64,000 bases of DNA, from NCBI GenBank assembly GCA_038025085.1, contig CM076154.1:20656501-20720500 (forward strand), read 5' to 3'. Both the position numbers and the translations under genes were made by a program. The stretch's first letter is position 1. Each line of letters starts with the position of its first letter. This DNA comes from Tetragonia tetragonoides. Taxonomy: Eukaryota > Streptophyta > Magnoliopsida > Caryophyllales > Aizoaceae. The notes below the pieces were generated by a model that had not been told where the DNA came from, searched no databases, and was given only the letters and a program-made list of their open reading frames with translations. Below, piece after piece: positions 30,924 to 42,925 of the stretch.

Positions 30924-32800
30924 ATTAAAGGGATAAATTTGAGTAATAAACGGAGTACCTAATATTACGTCACAATTAATGTTTCTTACAAGAATGAATG
31001 TATTCTTGAAACAATAACCATCGTTACAAATATAAGCTTTTGAAAGTTTATATTTAATTTTCAGAGGATCTCATTGGCACCATGGAGTTTTTCTGTGGTT
31101 TTTTCGTAAAAAGTGAAAGGTATTAGTCCTTCTCTAATACAGTTTTGATCAGCACCGCTATCAAGGAGAGCGATAGTGCTCATATTAAAATCATTTCCAA
31201 TTTTGATGGAAATAATGATGTGCCATTTTTGAAAATTAATTTTATCAATAACATTAAGTTGGTCTGACGTAGGTTCTTGTGAAGAAATTTGAATAGGAGG
31301 TAATTCTGAAGTATAAGATGAAGAAGGTTCATCTAAATTATCAACTTTGGGCTCAAGTATGGCTAGTCGAGTTTGTAGTTCGAGATCCTTTGCTTTAAGG
31401 TTAAAATATTGTTGTTGAAGTTCTTTAACTTTTGATTTTAAGTTATTGACTTCAGTTTGAAGATCTTTGGTAGTAATTTGTTTGAATATATTAGGAGTTG
31501 GATAACGATCAAATATTTTTGTAAGATTAACAGGTTCTGGTCTTGAAAAAAATTCTTCTTTTATGACTAATTCTTTTAGTTTTAATAGATACTCGTTTTT
31601 GACATCAGGGTCTTCAATTCGATCTATAAGTTCGAAAAGAATTTCCTTTTCATCTTTGCTTTCCGTAATTACATTAATGCATTTTTCTAAATAAATTCTT
31701 GATGATTCATTAGAGGAAGAGTCACTAGAATTATCAGAAGTAGATTGGATTTGAAGGAGTTGATCATAATCTTCAGAACTGTAGGAACTGGATCTTGATG
31801 CTTCTTCTAGTATTGGTAAAGAAGAAAGTTTTTCACTAAGTTCTGGATTTTTAGCACAAATTTCAGATATTTTTTGTTTCATATTACATTTATTGGCTTT
31901 GTGTCCTACTCGTCCACATTTGTAACAAATAATAGTTCTTTTTTCGTTTCTCTTTGGCTTTGAGTACTTTCTTGGAGATTTTTTATAGAATTGTTCTTGA
32001 GAAGGATAACCTTTGGAGGGTTTACAAGATTTTTTATGGAAATGTTTTGATTTTTTCTTTTTTATGGTTGAAGGAGCTTGGATTTTTGGAAGGCCAAAAG
32101 CATCGCAAAAACATTCGAGCTCTTTTCTACATTGAGATTTTTCAGAGACATATTTTGATTGTATCTTTAATTCTTGACATAGGGTTATAGTGAAGGCAAA
32201 TATAAGTCCATAAGTCATTTGATTATAAGAAATTTCTTCTTGTCCCATACTTTCTCTGATTTTTATGAAAATTCTTTGGGAGAACTGAGAAGGAAGTCCG
32301 GAAATAAATTTTTCTTTCCAAAAGGGTTCATTACAATCTGCTCTTTTGAGGACATTAGTAAGAAAAACATCTTCATACCATCTATAATCATTAAGAGTTG
32401 GACAATTGAGGTTAGTTAGTACTATTTTGGATGAGGTTAATTCTTCCTTTGGATTACCAATAAAATGCATGGAGATGGCATGAATGAGTATAGAGGTGCC
32501 ATCATGAACTTCTTCTATGTCAGTTTTACTATCAACCATGTCAGTTTTACTCAACTTTATGGTTGTAAATATAAGTCTTGTCAGCTTCTCCCACTGCGTT
32601 ATCCCACCAAAATTTTAGTTGGCCGGTAAATCCACTGACCAACAAATCCATAATTCTTTGTTCCGAGTATTTTTAGTTCTATAAGCTGTAATAGCCATTG
32701 CCATATTGTGAAGAATATTTAATATTTCATATTCAGACCTTCCATCTATATTCCATTCATATATGGCATTACCATCATAACCTTCAATACGAAATAAAGA
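30924..32800 (-). pseudogene. Viral coat region and protease, minus copy
   Basis: The frame 32554-31061 (497 codons) carries the coat C-terminal half. The zinc knuckle CYKCGRVGHKANKC lies near 31886-31927, followed by a Ser-rich acidic stretch, a coiled coil (TEVNNLKSKVKELQQQYFNLKAK) and the protease active site LLDSGADQNCI near 31145. 30924-31060 holds the protease end in a shifted frame. 32555-32800 continues the coat region with frame losses. A doubled 21-bp unit (GATAGTAAAACTGACATGGT) lies near 32520. The block ends where a 76-bp plus-strand piece of intergenic region (32801-32876) is spliced in. Confidence 0.8.
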
Positions 32801-32876
32801 GCAAACCCCCATCACATGCCAAGCATCTGAGGAGTTGCTCAAAATATGACAGAAGAGCAAAAGCAGCATGCAAAGC
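32801..32876 (+). other. Viral intergenic-region splinter
   Basis: 76 bp matching 42568-42640 (CCCATCACATGCCAAGCATC...), in opposite orientation to its neighbours. Confidence 0.7.
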
Positions 32877-34083
32877 GCTCTTTTCTACATTGAGATTTTT
32901 CAGAGACATATTTTGATTGTATCTTTAATTCTTGACATAGGGATATAGCCTCTTTTTTAATGAAGGCAAATATATGTCCATAAGTCATTTGAATATAAGG
33001 AATTTCTTCTTGTCCCATACTTTCTCTGATTTTTATGAAAATTCTTTGGGAGAACAGAGAAGGAAGTCCGGAAATAAATTTTTCTTTTCAAAAGGGTTCA
33101 TTACAATCTGCTCTTTTGAGGACATTAGTAAGAAAAATATCTTTATACCATCTATAATCATTAAGAGTTGGACACTTGAGGTTAGTTAGTACGATTTTGG
33201 ATGAGGTTAATTCTTCCTTTGGATACCAATAAAATGCATGGAGATGGCATGAATGAGTATAGAGGTGTCATCATGAACTTCTTCTATGTCAGTTTTACTA
33301 TCAACCATGTCAGTTTTACTATCAACTTCATGGTTGTAAATATAAGTCCTGTCAGCTTCTCCCACTGCGTTATCCCACCAAAATTTTAGTTGGCCGGTAA
33401 ATCCACTGACCAACAAATCCATAATTCTTTGTTCCGAGTATTTTTTAGTTCTATAAGTTGTAATAGCCATTGCCATATTGTGAAGAACATTTAATATTTC
33501 ATATTCAGACCTTCCATCTATATTCCATTCATATATGGCACTACCATCATAACCTTCAGTAAGAAATAAAGAGCGCTCTTCATACTGAATGTCAGGTGGA
33601 GTAGAACGAGAATAGTAATTTCTTGTTGGGATATTTCTCCATGAGGATTTGTTTCTTGAGGTTATTTTATTAAGATTAATATTATCTTCATTTTTAGAAA
33701 TATTGGTAGAGGAGGAGTTTGACTCAACTTTTTGAGAAGTTTTGTTAAGAACATTTATTTGTTCTTTTGAGATTGCTAGAGAGGAAAGTTTTTGAGTAAT
33801 TTTATTTATTAACTTAGAAGTATCAATTCCATCTGGTACACTAATCATTTTTTGTCTTTCTAACGGCATACCTGAAGGCTTAAAATAAGGTTGAGATATA
33901 TCATAGGGAAATTTTACTTCTTTTGACTTGTTTAGAGTTATGGTTTTTGTTTTCGAAGACTTAGGAATTGATTTGATTTGGGTAGATAACATCTCCACTT
34001 GTTTAGAGATGGTACTGAGGGGTTGATTAGAGTAATTATTTTGATGATATATTTTTTTAATATCTCCTAAACTTATTTGGGAA
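32877..34083 (-). pseudogene. Viral coat region, second minus copy
   Basis: It repeats 32119-32799 in the same orientation (about 680 bp direct duplication) and then extends further upstream in the viral genome (frame 33998-33207: ISQPYFKPSGMPLERQKM..., EGYDGSAIYEWNIDGRSEYEIL). It ends at GGGAACT, joined to intergenic sequence. Frames are broken at 33207 and again in the 33000s. Confidence 0.75.
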
Positions 34084-34984
34084 CTGATGATGAGTATCCG
34101 AGGCTTTTGTCCTTGTTCGGTTATATTTGTCGTATCCGGCCATCTTGTCGGGTACAGCTATTTTGTTTTATCTTTACGTTTGATAATCGATTTATCCGAT
34201 ACATGATTTGAAAGGCGATATTTTGAAAATGCTTTGACACCTGCACATGAGAAAAAACTTTGAGTTAGGAGTGTCCCTAATTTTTGCCTAAGTGATATTT
34301 CACTTAGCGGGATCTTTTGAATTTATGGCCCTCATTTTTGCCAGGATAAACCTGCGGGCTCTTTTGAGTTTTGTGGCCCTAACTTTTGCGAGGATAAATT
34401 TCCTACGGGCTCTTTTTTATAAAAGTTTCTATTGAAGATAAGGATCTTGAGAAGATTGACCTCCGAATGGATCGTGGATTGGGGAGTTGACTGATGAGGA
34501 TGATTCATCTGAGGTCTTTGCTATCAGTAGTTCCTTTTCCTTTTTGAGTATCATAATCTCTTTTTCGAGCTCTTGAACCTTTGAGTCTCCTTTAGGTTTT
34601 GATTCCTTTTCCTTCTTTTGGGTAGGAGGAGATGGAATGTCTTTGATTGCTTTCTCTATCCGTTTGCCGTATAATAGATGCTCTTGAACTATTTTGAGTG
34701 AGCATATCTTGTCCACCGAAAACTTTTCCCACCATTTGATTTTGAATTCTCTAACCAAAGACATTGGATAAGGTCGTGGGTATTGCTGAAATATTTTATA
34801 TGACCAGCACATTATCCACGGAATGCAGAATTCTCTATGAAATTGAACTTCTTTGAGATATGGATAATTGGATACTTGTTTTGAGTAGAATTCGAAGGCT
34901 TTCTTTACTTCAGCAGGCCATATATCTTGTGAGCTTCCGAAGTATAGCCACCATTCGTAGAACCAAATTGGAAAATTACTGGGG
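34084..34984 (-). pseudogene. Viral intergenic region and ORF2 C-terminus, minus
   Basis: 34084-34428 is intergenic region. 34429-34984 reads the last 185 or so codons of ORF2 (127 codons open from an internal Met), nearly identical to 28039-28594. It stops at ATTACTGGGG, directly abutting the primer site of the plus-strand copy. Confidence 0.75.
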
Positions 34985-35404
34985 GTATAGAGCCATTTTT
35001 AAGGGGTGGTAAGGATACTATAGATTGAAGAAATTTGCATATAGTCACGTATGTTTGCATTTAGCTTAGAATCATTAAACTATAGTAGCTACTTCACCTC
35101 TCACATGTTAATAAAATATAGTAGTTATTAAAACATTGTTTACTACTTTGCAACTTCCTACGTAAAGTTGGAACTACCTAGCTAAGTGTTTTGCTTAGTG
35201 ATTTGCCTACTTCAATAATCCTTTAACTAAGTGCATGATTAATTAAGTTGCGTGCTTTTAATTATTGGTTAAACGTTGGTCAGCCCTAGAGTTAAACTGT
35301 TGGTCAGCCGAAATTAGGTGGTCCCAGTTAGGGTGGTCCCGTTGGTCCCAATTGACTGCATAATCTCAATTAATCATTGCACTAATTTAAATGATTACGT
35401 GAAT
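34984..35404 (+). other. Start of plus-strand viral copy: broken primer site and leader
   Basis: It begins GGTATAGAGCCA, the primer site with one C missing and its first T absent, then about 410 nt of leader closely matching block 1. The copy thus opens at the point where minus-strand DNA synthesis starts. Confidence 0.75.
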
Positions 35405-38341
35405 ATGGCAATAGCACTTAGAAAATACTTGGCGTCTAAATCCAACAAACATTTAGAGTCTGCAGATTCAACTATTGTTAATAGTAAAGAAATTTCCTTT
35501 CCTATAGATTTTCAAAATTGGTCAATTCCAAAAAGACAAATAGATACTATTTATCAAATCGAAAAGTTTGACTTCAAACCACTTTTTCGGTAAAAAATCA
35601 TGAAGAAACAATTAGTCTCAATGAAGAATTTCAAAAAATAAAATTACTATCTAAAACTGCCATAACCAAATACCTTAAAAAATTTAGATATATTCATTTT
35701 GGCATGACTCAAATTGCTTTAAAACCTCTATCTAGAGAAGGTTTAAATTGTCCTGTTTATATGGCATTAAGAGATAATCGTATAGTTGGTTATAAAGATT
35801 CCCTACTAGCTATGGTCCAAACAAATATTTGTAACGGACCTATATATTTTAATTGTTGTCCAAACTTTTCAGTTGACTTAACTGATCCTTGGATTTTAGA
35901 CACGTTAACGTTAGACGTTCATCTTCCTAGTTATTCAAATGATCAAAATACTGAGCATGCAAAAACTGTACAATTCAGAGAACATGTTAAAAACTTTGCT
36001 GTCATTTATCGTATTTATTTTAGATTAATGTCTTCTCATTTAAATCCTAAATGTTTATTACATCCTTCTTTTGATGAAACTGTTTTATTAAAAGTAGAAA
36101 CGGAGAACGCTACTACTTTTACTCCAAGAAAATTAAGATGGGATGAAATAACTATACCTCAACAATTTTTAATTCAAAATAATCAACCTCGTAAGAGCAT
36201 AGCTCAAAAACAAGTTGAACAAATTGTAGAAGAGCCAGATGACCAAATTATTATTAAATTTGGTTCCTCTAATATCCCTATGGAAGTATCTCCTAGCTCG
36301 TCTTTTATTGATAAAGACACGACTAGTAGCTCTTCCTCTCATAATGTTTTTAGACCAACACACTACGAAGAAACTTCAAAAATTTATTATAGAAATCCAA
36401 TACCTGAACCAGTAGGAGAATCCTCATCTCCTCCTAATTCTCCTACTCTTTCTACAATGAAACCACCAACTTATTCCTCCATTAATGTTATATCCAAACC
36501 TTTCCAAATAAATTTAGATAATTTAAATGAAGAATTTAATTCAAAAGAAAACCAAGATAAAAAGGACTTGTTTTTAGGATCCTTTGATAATATTAGTAAA
36601 AACTATATCAGATTAGAATGGTACTCTGAAATGGAACGTCTAAAAACCAATATTCCCTTTTTTACATGGTTCTCAATATTTACTTCCAAAAATCAAATCC
36701 CTTATCCTTTTTCTCGACTTCAAATTAATACTCATATAGACTTAACCCAAAAATGGACCCTTAAAGATGGAAGAATAATCACTTCTGTTCATCCACCATT
36801 AACTGAAATTCAAATTACTAATAATGAAGGATCTTTTGTCATCGCTCCATTTAAAGTGAGAAGAAAAGATGACGACAGTTCCCAAGTAAGTTTAGGAGAT
36901 ATTAAAAAAATATATCATCAAAATAATTACTCTAATCAACTCCTCAGTACCATCTCTAAACAAGTGGAGATGTTATCTACCCAAATCAAATCAATTCCTA
37001 AGTCTTCGGAAACAAAAACCATAACTCCAAACAAGTCAAAAGAAGTAAAATTTTCCTATGATATATCTCAACCTTATTTTAAGCCTTCAGGTATGCCGTT
37101 AGAAAGACAAAAAATGATTAGTGTACCAGATGAAATTGATACTTCTAAGTTAATAAATAAAATTACTCAAAAACTTTCCTCTCTAGCAATCTCAAAAGAA
37201 CAAATAAATGTTCTTAACAAAACTTCTCAAAAAATTGAGTCAAACTCCTCCTCTACCAATATTTATGAAAATGAAGATAATATTAATGTTAATAAAATAA
37301 CCTCAAGAAACAAATCCTCATGGAGAAATATCCCAATAAGAAATTACTATTCTCGTCCTACTCCACCTGACATTCAGTATGAACAGCGCTTTTTATTTCG
37401 TACTGAAGGTTATGATGGTAGTGCCATATATGAACGAAATATAGATGGAAGGTCTGAATATGAAATATTAAATGTTCTTCACAATATGGCAATGGCTATT
37501 ACAGCTTATAGAACTAAAAAATACTCGGAACAAAGAATTATGGATTTGTTGGTCAGTGAATTTACCGGCCAACTAAAATTTTGATGGGATAACGCAGTGG
37601 GAGAAGCTGACAGGACTTATATTTACAACCATAAAGTTGATAGTAAAACTGACATGGTTGATAGTAAAACTGACATAGAAGAAGTTCATGATGGCACCTC
37701 TATACTCATTCATGCCATCTCCATGCATTTTATTGGTAATCCAAAGGAAGAATTAACCTCATCCAAAATCGTACTAACTAACCTCAAGTGTCCAACTCTT
37801 AATGATTATAGATGGTAAAAAGATGTTTTTCTTACTAATGTCCTCAAAAGAGCAGATTATAATGAATCCTTTTGGAAAGAAAAATTTATTTTCGGACTTC
37901 CTTCTCTGTTCTCCAAAAGAATTTTCATAAAAATCAGAGAAAGTATGGGACAAGAAGAAATTCCTTATAATCAAATGACTTATGGACATATATTTGCCTT
38001 CATTAAAAAAGAGGCTATATCCCTATGTTAAGAATTAAAGATACAATCAAAATATGCCTCTGAAAAAGATCAATGTAGAAAAGAGCTCGGATATTTTTGC
38101 GATGCTTTTGGCCTTCCAAACATCCAAGATCCTTCAACCATAAAAAAGAAAACATCAAAACATTTCCATAAAAAATCTTATAAACCCTCCAAAAGTTATC
38201 CTTCTCAATAGCAATTCTATAAAAAATCTCCAAGAAAGTACTCAAAGCCAAAGAGAAACGAGAAAAGAACTATTATTTGTTACAAATGTGGACGAGTAGG
38301 ACACAAAGCCAATAAATGTAATATGAAACAAAAAAATATCT
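35405..38341 (+). pseudogene. Viral movement-coat polyprotein, plus copy
   Basis: ATG at 35405 (MAIALRKYL). A 1-base loss near 35577 shifts the frame, and reading resumes at 35704-37584 (626 codons). It passes the movement core (LDTLTLDVHLPSYSND), the Ser/Pro linker, the coat domain (YIRLEWYSEMERL..., WFSIFTSKNQIPYPFSRLQIN) and EGYDGSAIYERNI. Stops follow at 37582 (TGA for an expected Trp), 37816 and near 38028 and 38209. The zinc knuckle CYKCGRVGHKANKC is at 38278-38319. An extra A in a run at 38330-38336 then breaks the frame. The coat protein wraps viral DNA; this copy is dead but its order of domains is clear. Confidence 0.8.
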
Positions 38342-39403
38342 GAAATTTGTGCTAAAAATCCAGAACTTAGTGAAAAACTTTCTTCTTTACTAATACTAGA
38401 AGAAGCATCAAGATCCAGTTCCTACAGTTCTGAAGATTATGATCAACTCCGTCAAATCCAATCTACTTCTGATAATTCTAGTGACTCTTCCTCTAATGAA
38501 TCATCAAGAATTTGTTTAGAAAAATGCATTAATGTAATTACGGAAAGCAAAGATGAAAAGGAATTTCTTTTCGAACTTATAGATCGAATTGAAGACCCTG
38601 ATGTCAAAAAAGAGTATCTATTAAAATTAAAAGAATTAGTCATAAAAGAAGAATCTTTTTCAAGACCAGAACCTGTTAATCTTACAAAAATATTTGATCG
38701 TTATCCAACTCCTAATATATTCAAACAAATGACTACCAAAGATCTTCAAACTGAAGTCAATAACTTAAAATCACAAGTTAAAGAACTTCAACAACAATAT
38801 TTTAACCTTAAAGCAAAGGATCTCGAACTACAAACTCGACTAGCCATACTTGAGCCCAAAGTTGATAATTTAGATGAACCTTCTTCATCTTATACTCCAG
38901 AATTACCTCCTATTCAAATTTCTTCACAAGAACCTACGTCAGACCAACTTAATGTTATTGATAAAATTAATTTTCAAAAATGTCACATCATTATTTCCAT
39001 CAAAATTGGAAATGATTTTAATATTAGCACTATCGCTCTCCTTGATAGCGGTGCTGATCAAAACTGTATTAGAGAAGGACTAATACCTTCCACTTTTTAC
39101 GAAAAAACCACAGAAAAACTCCATGGTGCCAATGGAGATCCTCTTAAAATTAAATATAAACTTTTAAAAGCTTATATTTGTAACGATGGTTATTGTTTCA
39201 AGAATACATTCTTTCTTGTAAGAAACATTAATTGTGACGTAATATTAGGTACTCCGTTTATTACTCAAATTTATCCCTTTAATGTGGACAGAACTGGTGT
39301 TCATACAAACATTATGGGAAAGAAATTATCCTTTCAATTTCTCTCCTGTTTTTCAAAAGGATGTTACTTTAGTTCAATCATCCTCTATCTACCAACAAAT
39401 TAA
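38342..39403 (+). pseudogene. Viral aspartic protease region, plus copy
   Basis: The acidic Ser-rich segment and coiled coil (LQTEVNNLKSQVKELQQQYFNLK) are followed by the protease: ALLDSGADQNCI at about 39037-39072 and CDVILGTPFI near 39233. Open from 38729 to 39403. A 2-base loss near 39345 separates it from the RT frame. Confidence 0.8.
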
Positions 39404-40967
39404 TTTAATACAAAACAAAAAATCTCAAATCTTTTTCCTACAAAAGAAAATCTCATATCTAAAGATAGAAGAACAATTACAAAATCCTTCACTCCAAAAG
39501 AAAATATCTGATTTACAAGATATTTTCCAAAAAGAAGTTTGTGCTGATATTCCAAATGCATTATGGGAAAGGAAAAAACATGTTGTTTCTCTTCCTTATG
39601 AGAAAGAATTTTCTGAGCAAAATATCCCCACAAAAGCTAGACCAATTCAAATGAATCATGAAATGCTTGAATTCTGTAAAAAAGAAATTCAAACACTTCT
39701 TGATAAGAAATTAATTCGCCCTTCAAAATCTCCCTGGAGTTGTGCAGCCTTTTATGTTATGAATCAAGCTGAAAAAGAACGTGGCGTTCCCAGATTAGTT
39801 ATTAACTATAAACCCCTAAATAAGGTACTTCAATCGATTAGATATCCAATCCCTAACAAAAAAGATTTATTAAACCGTCTTTATGACGCAAAAATATTTT
39901 CAAAATTTGATATGAAAAGTGGATTTTGGCAAATCCAAATTATAGAAGAAGACAAATATAAAACTGTCTTTACTGTTCCCTTCGGACATTATGAATGGAA
40001 CGTCATGCCTTTTGGATTAAAAAATGCTCCCTCTGAATTTCAAAATATTATGAATGACATTTTTAATCCATATAGTCAATTTATTATAGTTTATATAGAT
40101 GATGTATTAATTTATTCCACTTTAATAGATCAACATTTTAAACATCTCCATACCTTTTTACATGTTATAAAGAAAAATGGTCTAATAGTCTCATTCCCAA
40201 AAATGAAATTATTTCAAACAAAAATTCGGTGTTTAGGACATGACATATATCAAGGAACAATTAAACCTATTACTAAAGCTATAGAATTCGCAAATAAATT
40301 CCCTGATGAAATTAAAGATAAAAATCAGTTACAAAGATTTCTTGGATGTCTTAATTATGTAGCTGACTTTTTTCCCAAATTACGGCAATATTGTGCCTGT
40401 CTTTATAAAAGATTACAAAAGAATCCTCCTGCTTGGTCTCAGGAGCATACTAGAACAGTTCAAATGCTTAAAGAAAAAGTCAAAGCACTTCCATGCCTAG
40501 GCATCCCACATCCTAATGCATTCATGATAGTAGAAACAGATGCATCAGACATAGGATATGGGGGTATACTCAAACAAAGATTGTCTGAACAAAAACAAGA
40601 ACAATTAGTTAGACTACATTCAGGTATATGGCTTGGACCACAAAAGAATTATTCTACTATCAAAAAAGAAATTTTATCAATTGTTCTATGTATCTCAAAA
40701 TTTCAAGATGATTTATATAACAAAAAATTTTTATTACGTAATGATTGTAAATTAGCAAAAGAAGTTTTACAAAAAGATGTACAAAATATAGTTTCAAAAA
40801 AAATATTTGCTAGATGGCAAACTATACTTTCAGTTTTTGATTTCAATATCGAATTTATCAAAGGTCAAAATAATTCTCTTCTTGATTTCTTAACAAGGGA
40901 ATTCCTTCAAGGAAGAAATGAGAGTAATGACAAACAAAAAATTCATATTTTGCAGGAAAAACAATGA
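39282..40967 (+). pseudogene. Viral RT-RNase H, plus copy (561 codons open)
   Basis: Collinear with 29238-30923 and closely similar. RT blocks GVPRLVINYKPLNKV and MPFGLKNAPSEFQN, and catalytic YIDDVLIYS near 40090, are intact. RNase H starts at IVETDASDIGYGG near 40528. It differs from the minus copy by scattered substitutions, for example in the K-for-N and N-for-I changes in RNase H. It ends TGA inside ATGA at 40964-40967, overlapping ORF2. It lacks its own natural start, since it should be joined to the protease upstream. Confidence 0.85.
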
Positions 40968-42170
40968 GTAAAGAGAATGAGAAAGGTAAAGGAATTCAAA
41001 GACCACAAGATTACGCCATGGGTATTCAAAAACTACAACCATCCTATCAAATTCAAAAAATTCCCCTTTCAAATAAATTTGAAGCCTTCTCAGACTTCCC
41101 TCCTCTCACTTACTCTCAAGCTATAAAATATCCCATTCAAGCCACTCAAACTAAACCTTCTACTCAAACTCAAATCTCAAACTTGGACCAATTCAAATAT
41201 ATGACAAAATCGACTATAGAACCTATGTTTCTTACTAGATATTTAGAAGCTCCTCAAAATGATGACCTCTTCAAATTCATAGAATCCCTCTTTCCTACCG
41301 GCTGTCAATATCGTTCTGAAACTCCCGTTAACCAGAGAGTTTTATGAACTCATACTTATTGACACCAATTCAGCAGAAATTGAACACACCTATGATAACA
41401 AAAAGAAAAATAAAATTGCCTACTCAAAATGCAAAATACTCAAAGTCATTTCCCCCACAGACTGGCTATCAATCTATGCTCCAAAATCATTTTCGGTCAC
41501 CTATTACCCACAAGATTATAATTATATCGACTATCAAATGGCCTGGTTCAGAGTCTTCCTATTAAGAGCATTTGACCATTCATGGTATATTAATTTCGAT
41601 CCTCAATGCCCCAGTAATTTTCCAATTTGGTTCTACGAATGGTGGCTATACTTCGGAAGCTCACAAGATATATGGCCTGCTGAAGTAAAGAAAGCCTTCG
41701 AATTCTACTCAAAACAAGTATCCAATTATCCATATCTCAAAGAAGTTCAATTTCATAGAGAATTCTGTATTTCGTGGATAATGTGCTAGTCATATAAACT
41801 ATTTCAGCAATACCCACGACCTTATCCAATGTCCTCCTACCCCAAGGAAGGAAAAAGAATAAAATGGTGGGAAAAGTTTTAGGTGGACAAGATATGCTCA
41901 CTCAAAATAGTTTAAGAGCATCTATTATACGGCAAACGGATAGAGAAAGCAATCAAAGACATCCCATCTCCTCCTACCCCAAGGAAGGAAAAAGAATCAA
42001 AACCTAAAGGAGACTTAAAGGTTCAAGAGCTCGAAAAAGAGATTATGATACTCAAAAAGGAAAAGGAACTACTGATAGCAAAGACCTCAGAAGAATCATC
42101 CTCATCAGTCAACTCCCCAATCCACGATCCATTCGGAGGTCAATGTTCTCAAGATCCTTATCTTCAATAG
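40964..42170 (+). pseudogene. Viral ORF2, plus copy, broken
   Basis: It starts at the ATGA overlap and is collinear with the intact 400-codon ORF at 28039-29241. A 2-base loss near 41330 shifts the frame (open to 41347 only). Reading continues in 41344-41565 and 41538-41789, with TAG at 41787. Near 41830-41858 a stretch of about 28 bp copied from further downstream (41970s, CCTACCCCAAGGAAGGAAAA) replaces the native sequence. The C-terminal coiled coil and tail are readable to TAG 42168-42170. Confidence 0.75.
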
Positions 42171-42925
42171 AAACTTTTATAAAAAAGAGCCCGCAGGAAA
42201 TTTATCTTGGCAAAAATTAGGGCCACAAAACTCAAAAGAGCCCGCAGGTTTATCCTGGCAAAAATGAGGGCCATAAATTCAAAAGATCCCGCTAAGTGAA
42301 ATATCACTTAGGCAAAAATTAGGGACATTCCTAAGTCAAAGTTTTTCCTCATGTGCAGGTGTCAAAGCATTTTCAAAATATCGCCTTTCAAATCATCTAT
42401 CGGATAAATCGATTATCAAAAGTAAAGATAAAACTAAATAGTTGTACCCGACAAGATGGTCGGATACGACAAATATAACCGAACAAGGACAAAAGCCTCG
42501 GATACTCATCATCAAAGAAGATATATGTGATTGCACCGCTACCATCAAAATCAGCAAAATCAAAAAGCAAACTCCCATCACATGCCAAGCATCTGAGGAG
42601 TTGCTCAAAATATGACAGAAGAACAAAAGCAGCATGCAAAGCCGCATGGTTTCAGCTGCCACACAATATAATATTAGATGAGTATGTAGTATTCCTTCAG
42701 TAATGTGTATTGCAGAGTAGAGTGAATTTTACGATCAGTTCTTTTAGAAGAAATAAGTGAGTTTTGTGTGACAATAAAGTTTGTAAGTGTTGAGTGTTCT
42801 TCCGATCCCCTTGTATAAATTCCGCTTTCAATAAAAGTAATCTTATTAATCTCTTTCATTCAAATTCGTTGTTTTAATTCTAAACTTATAATTTCTTATT
42901 CAAATTAAACTTTTGATTATAATCA
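42171..42925 (+). promoter_or_regulatory. Viral intergenic region (promoter, poly(A) signal), plus copy
   Basis: Three related units of about 50 bp start at 42187, 42238 and 42285 (GAGCCCGCAGG / GATCCCGC... with TTAGGGCCAC). The third holds a hairpin CTAAGTGA-AATA-TCACTTAG. TATA-like boxes lie near 42664 and at 42814 (TATAAATTCC). AATAAA occurs near 42773 and 42828. In Caulimoviridae this region drives the pregenomic RNA and ends it after more than one full circle. The copy stops about 100 nt short of the primer site. Confidence 0.6.
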
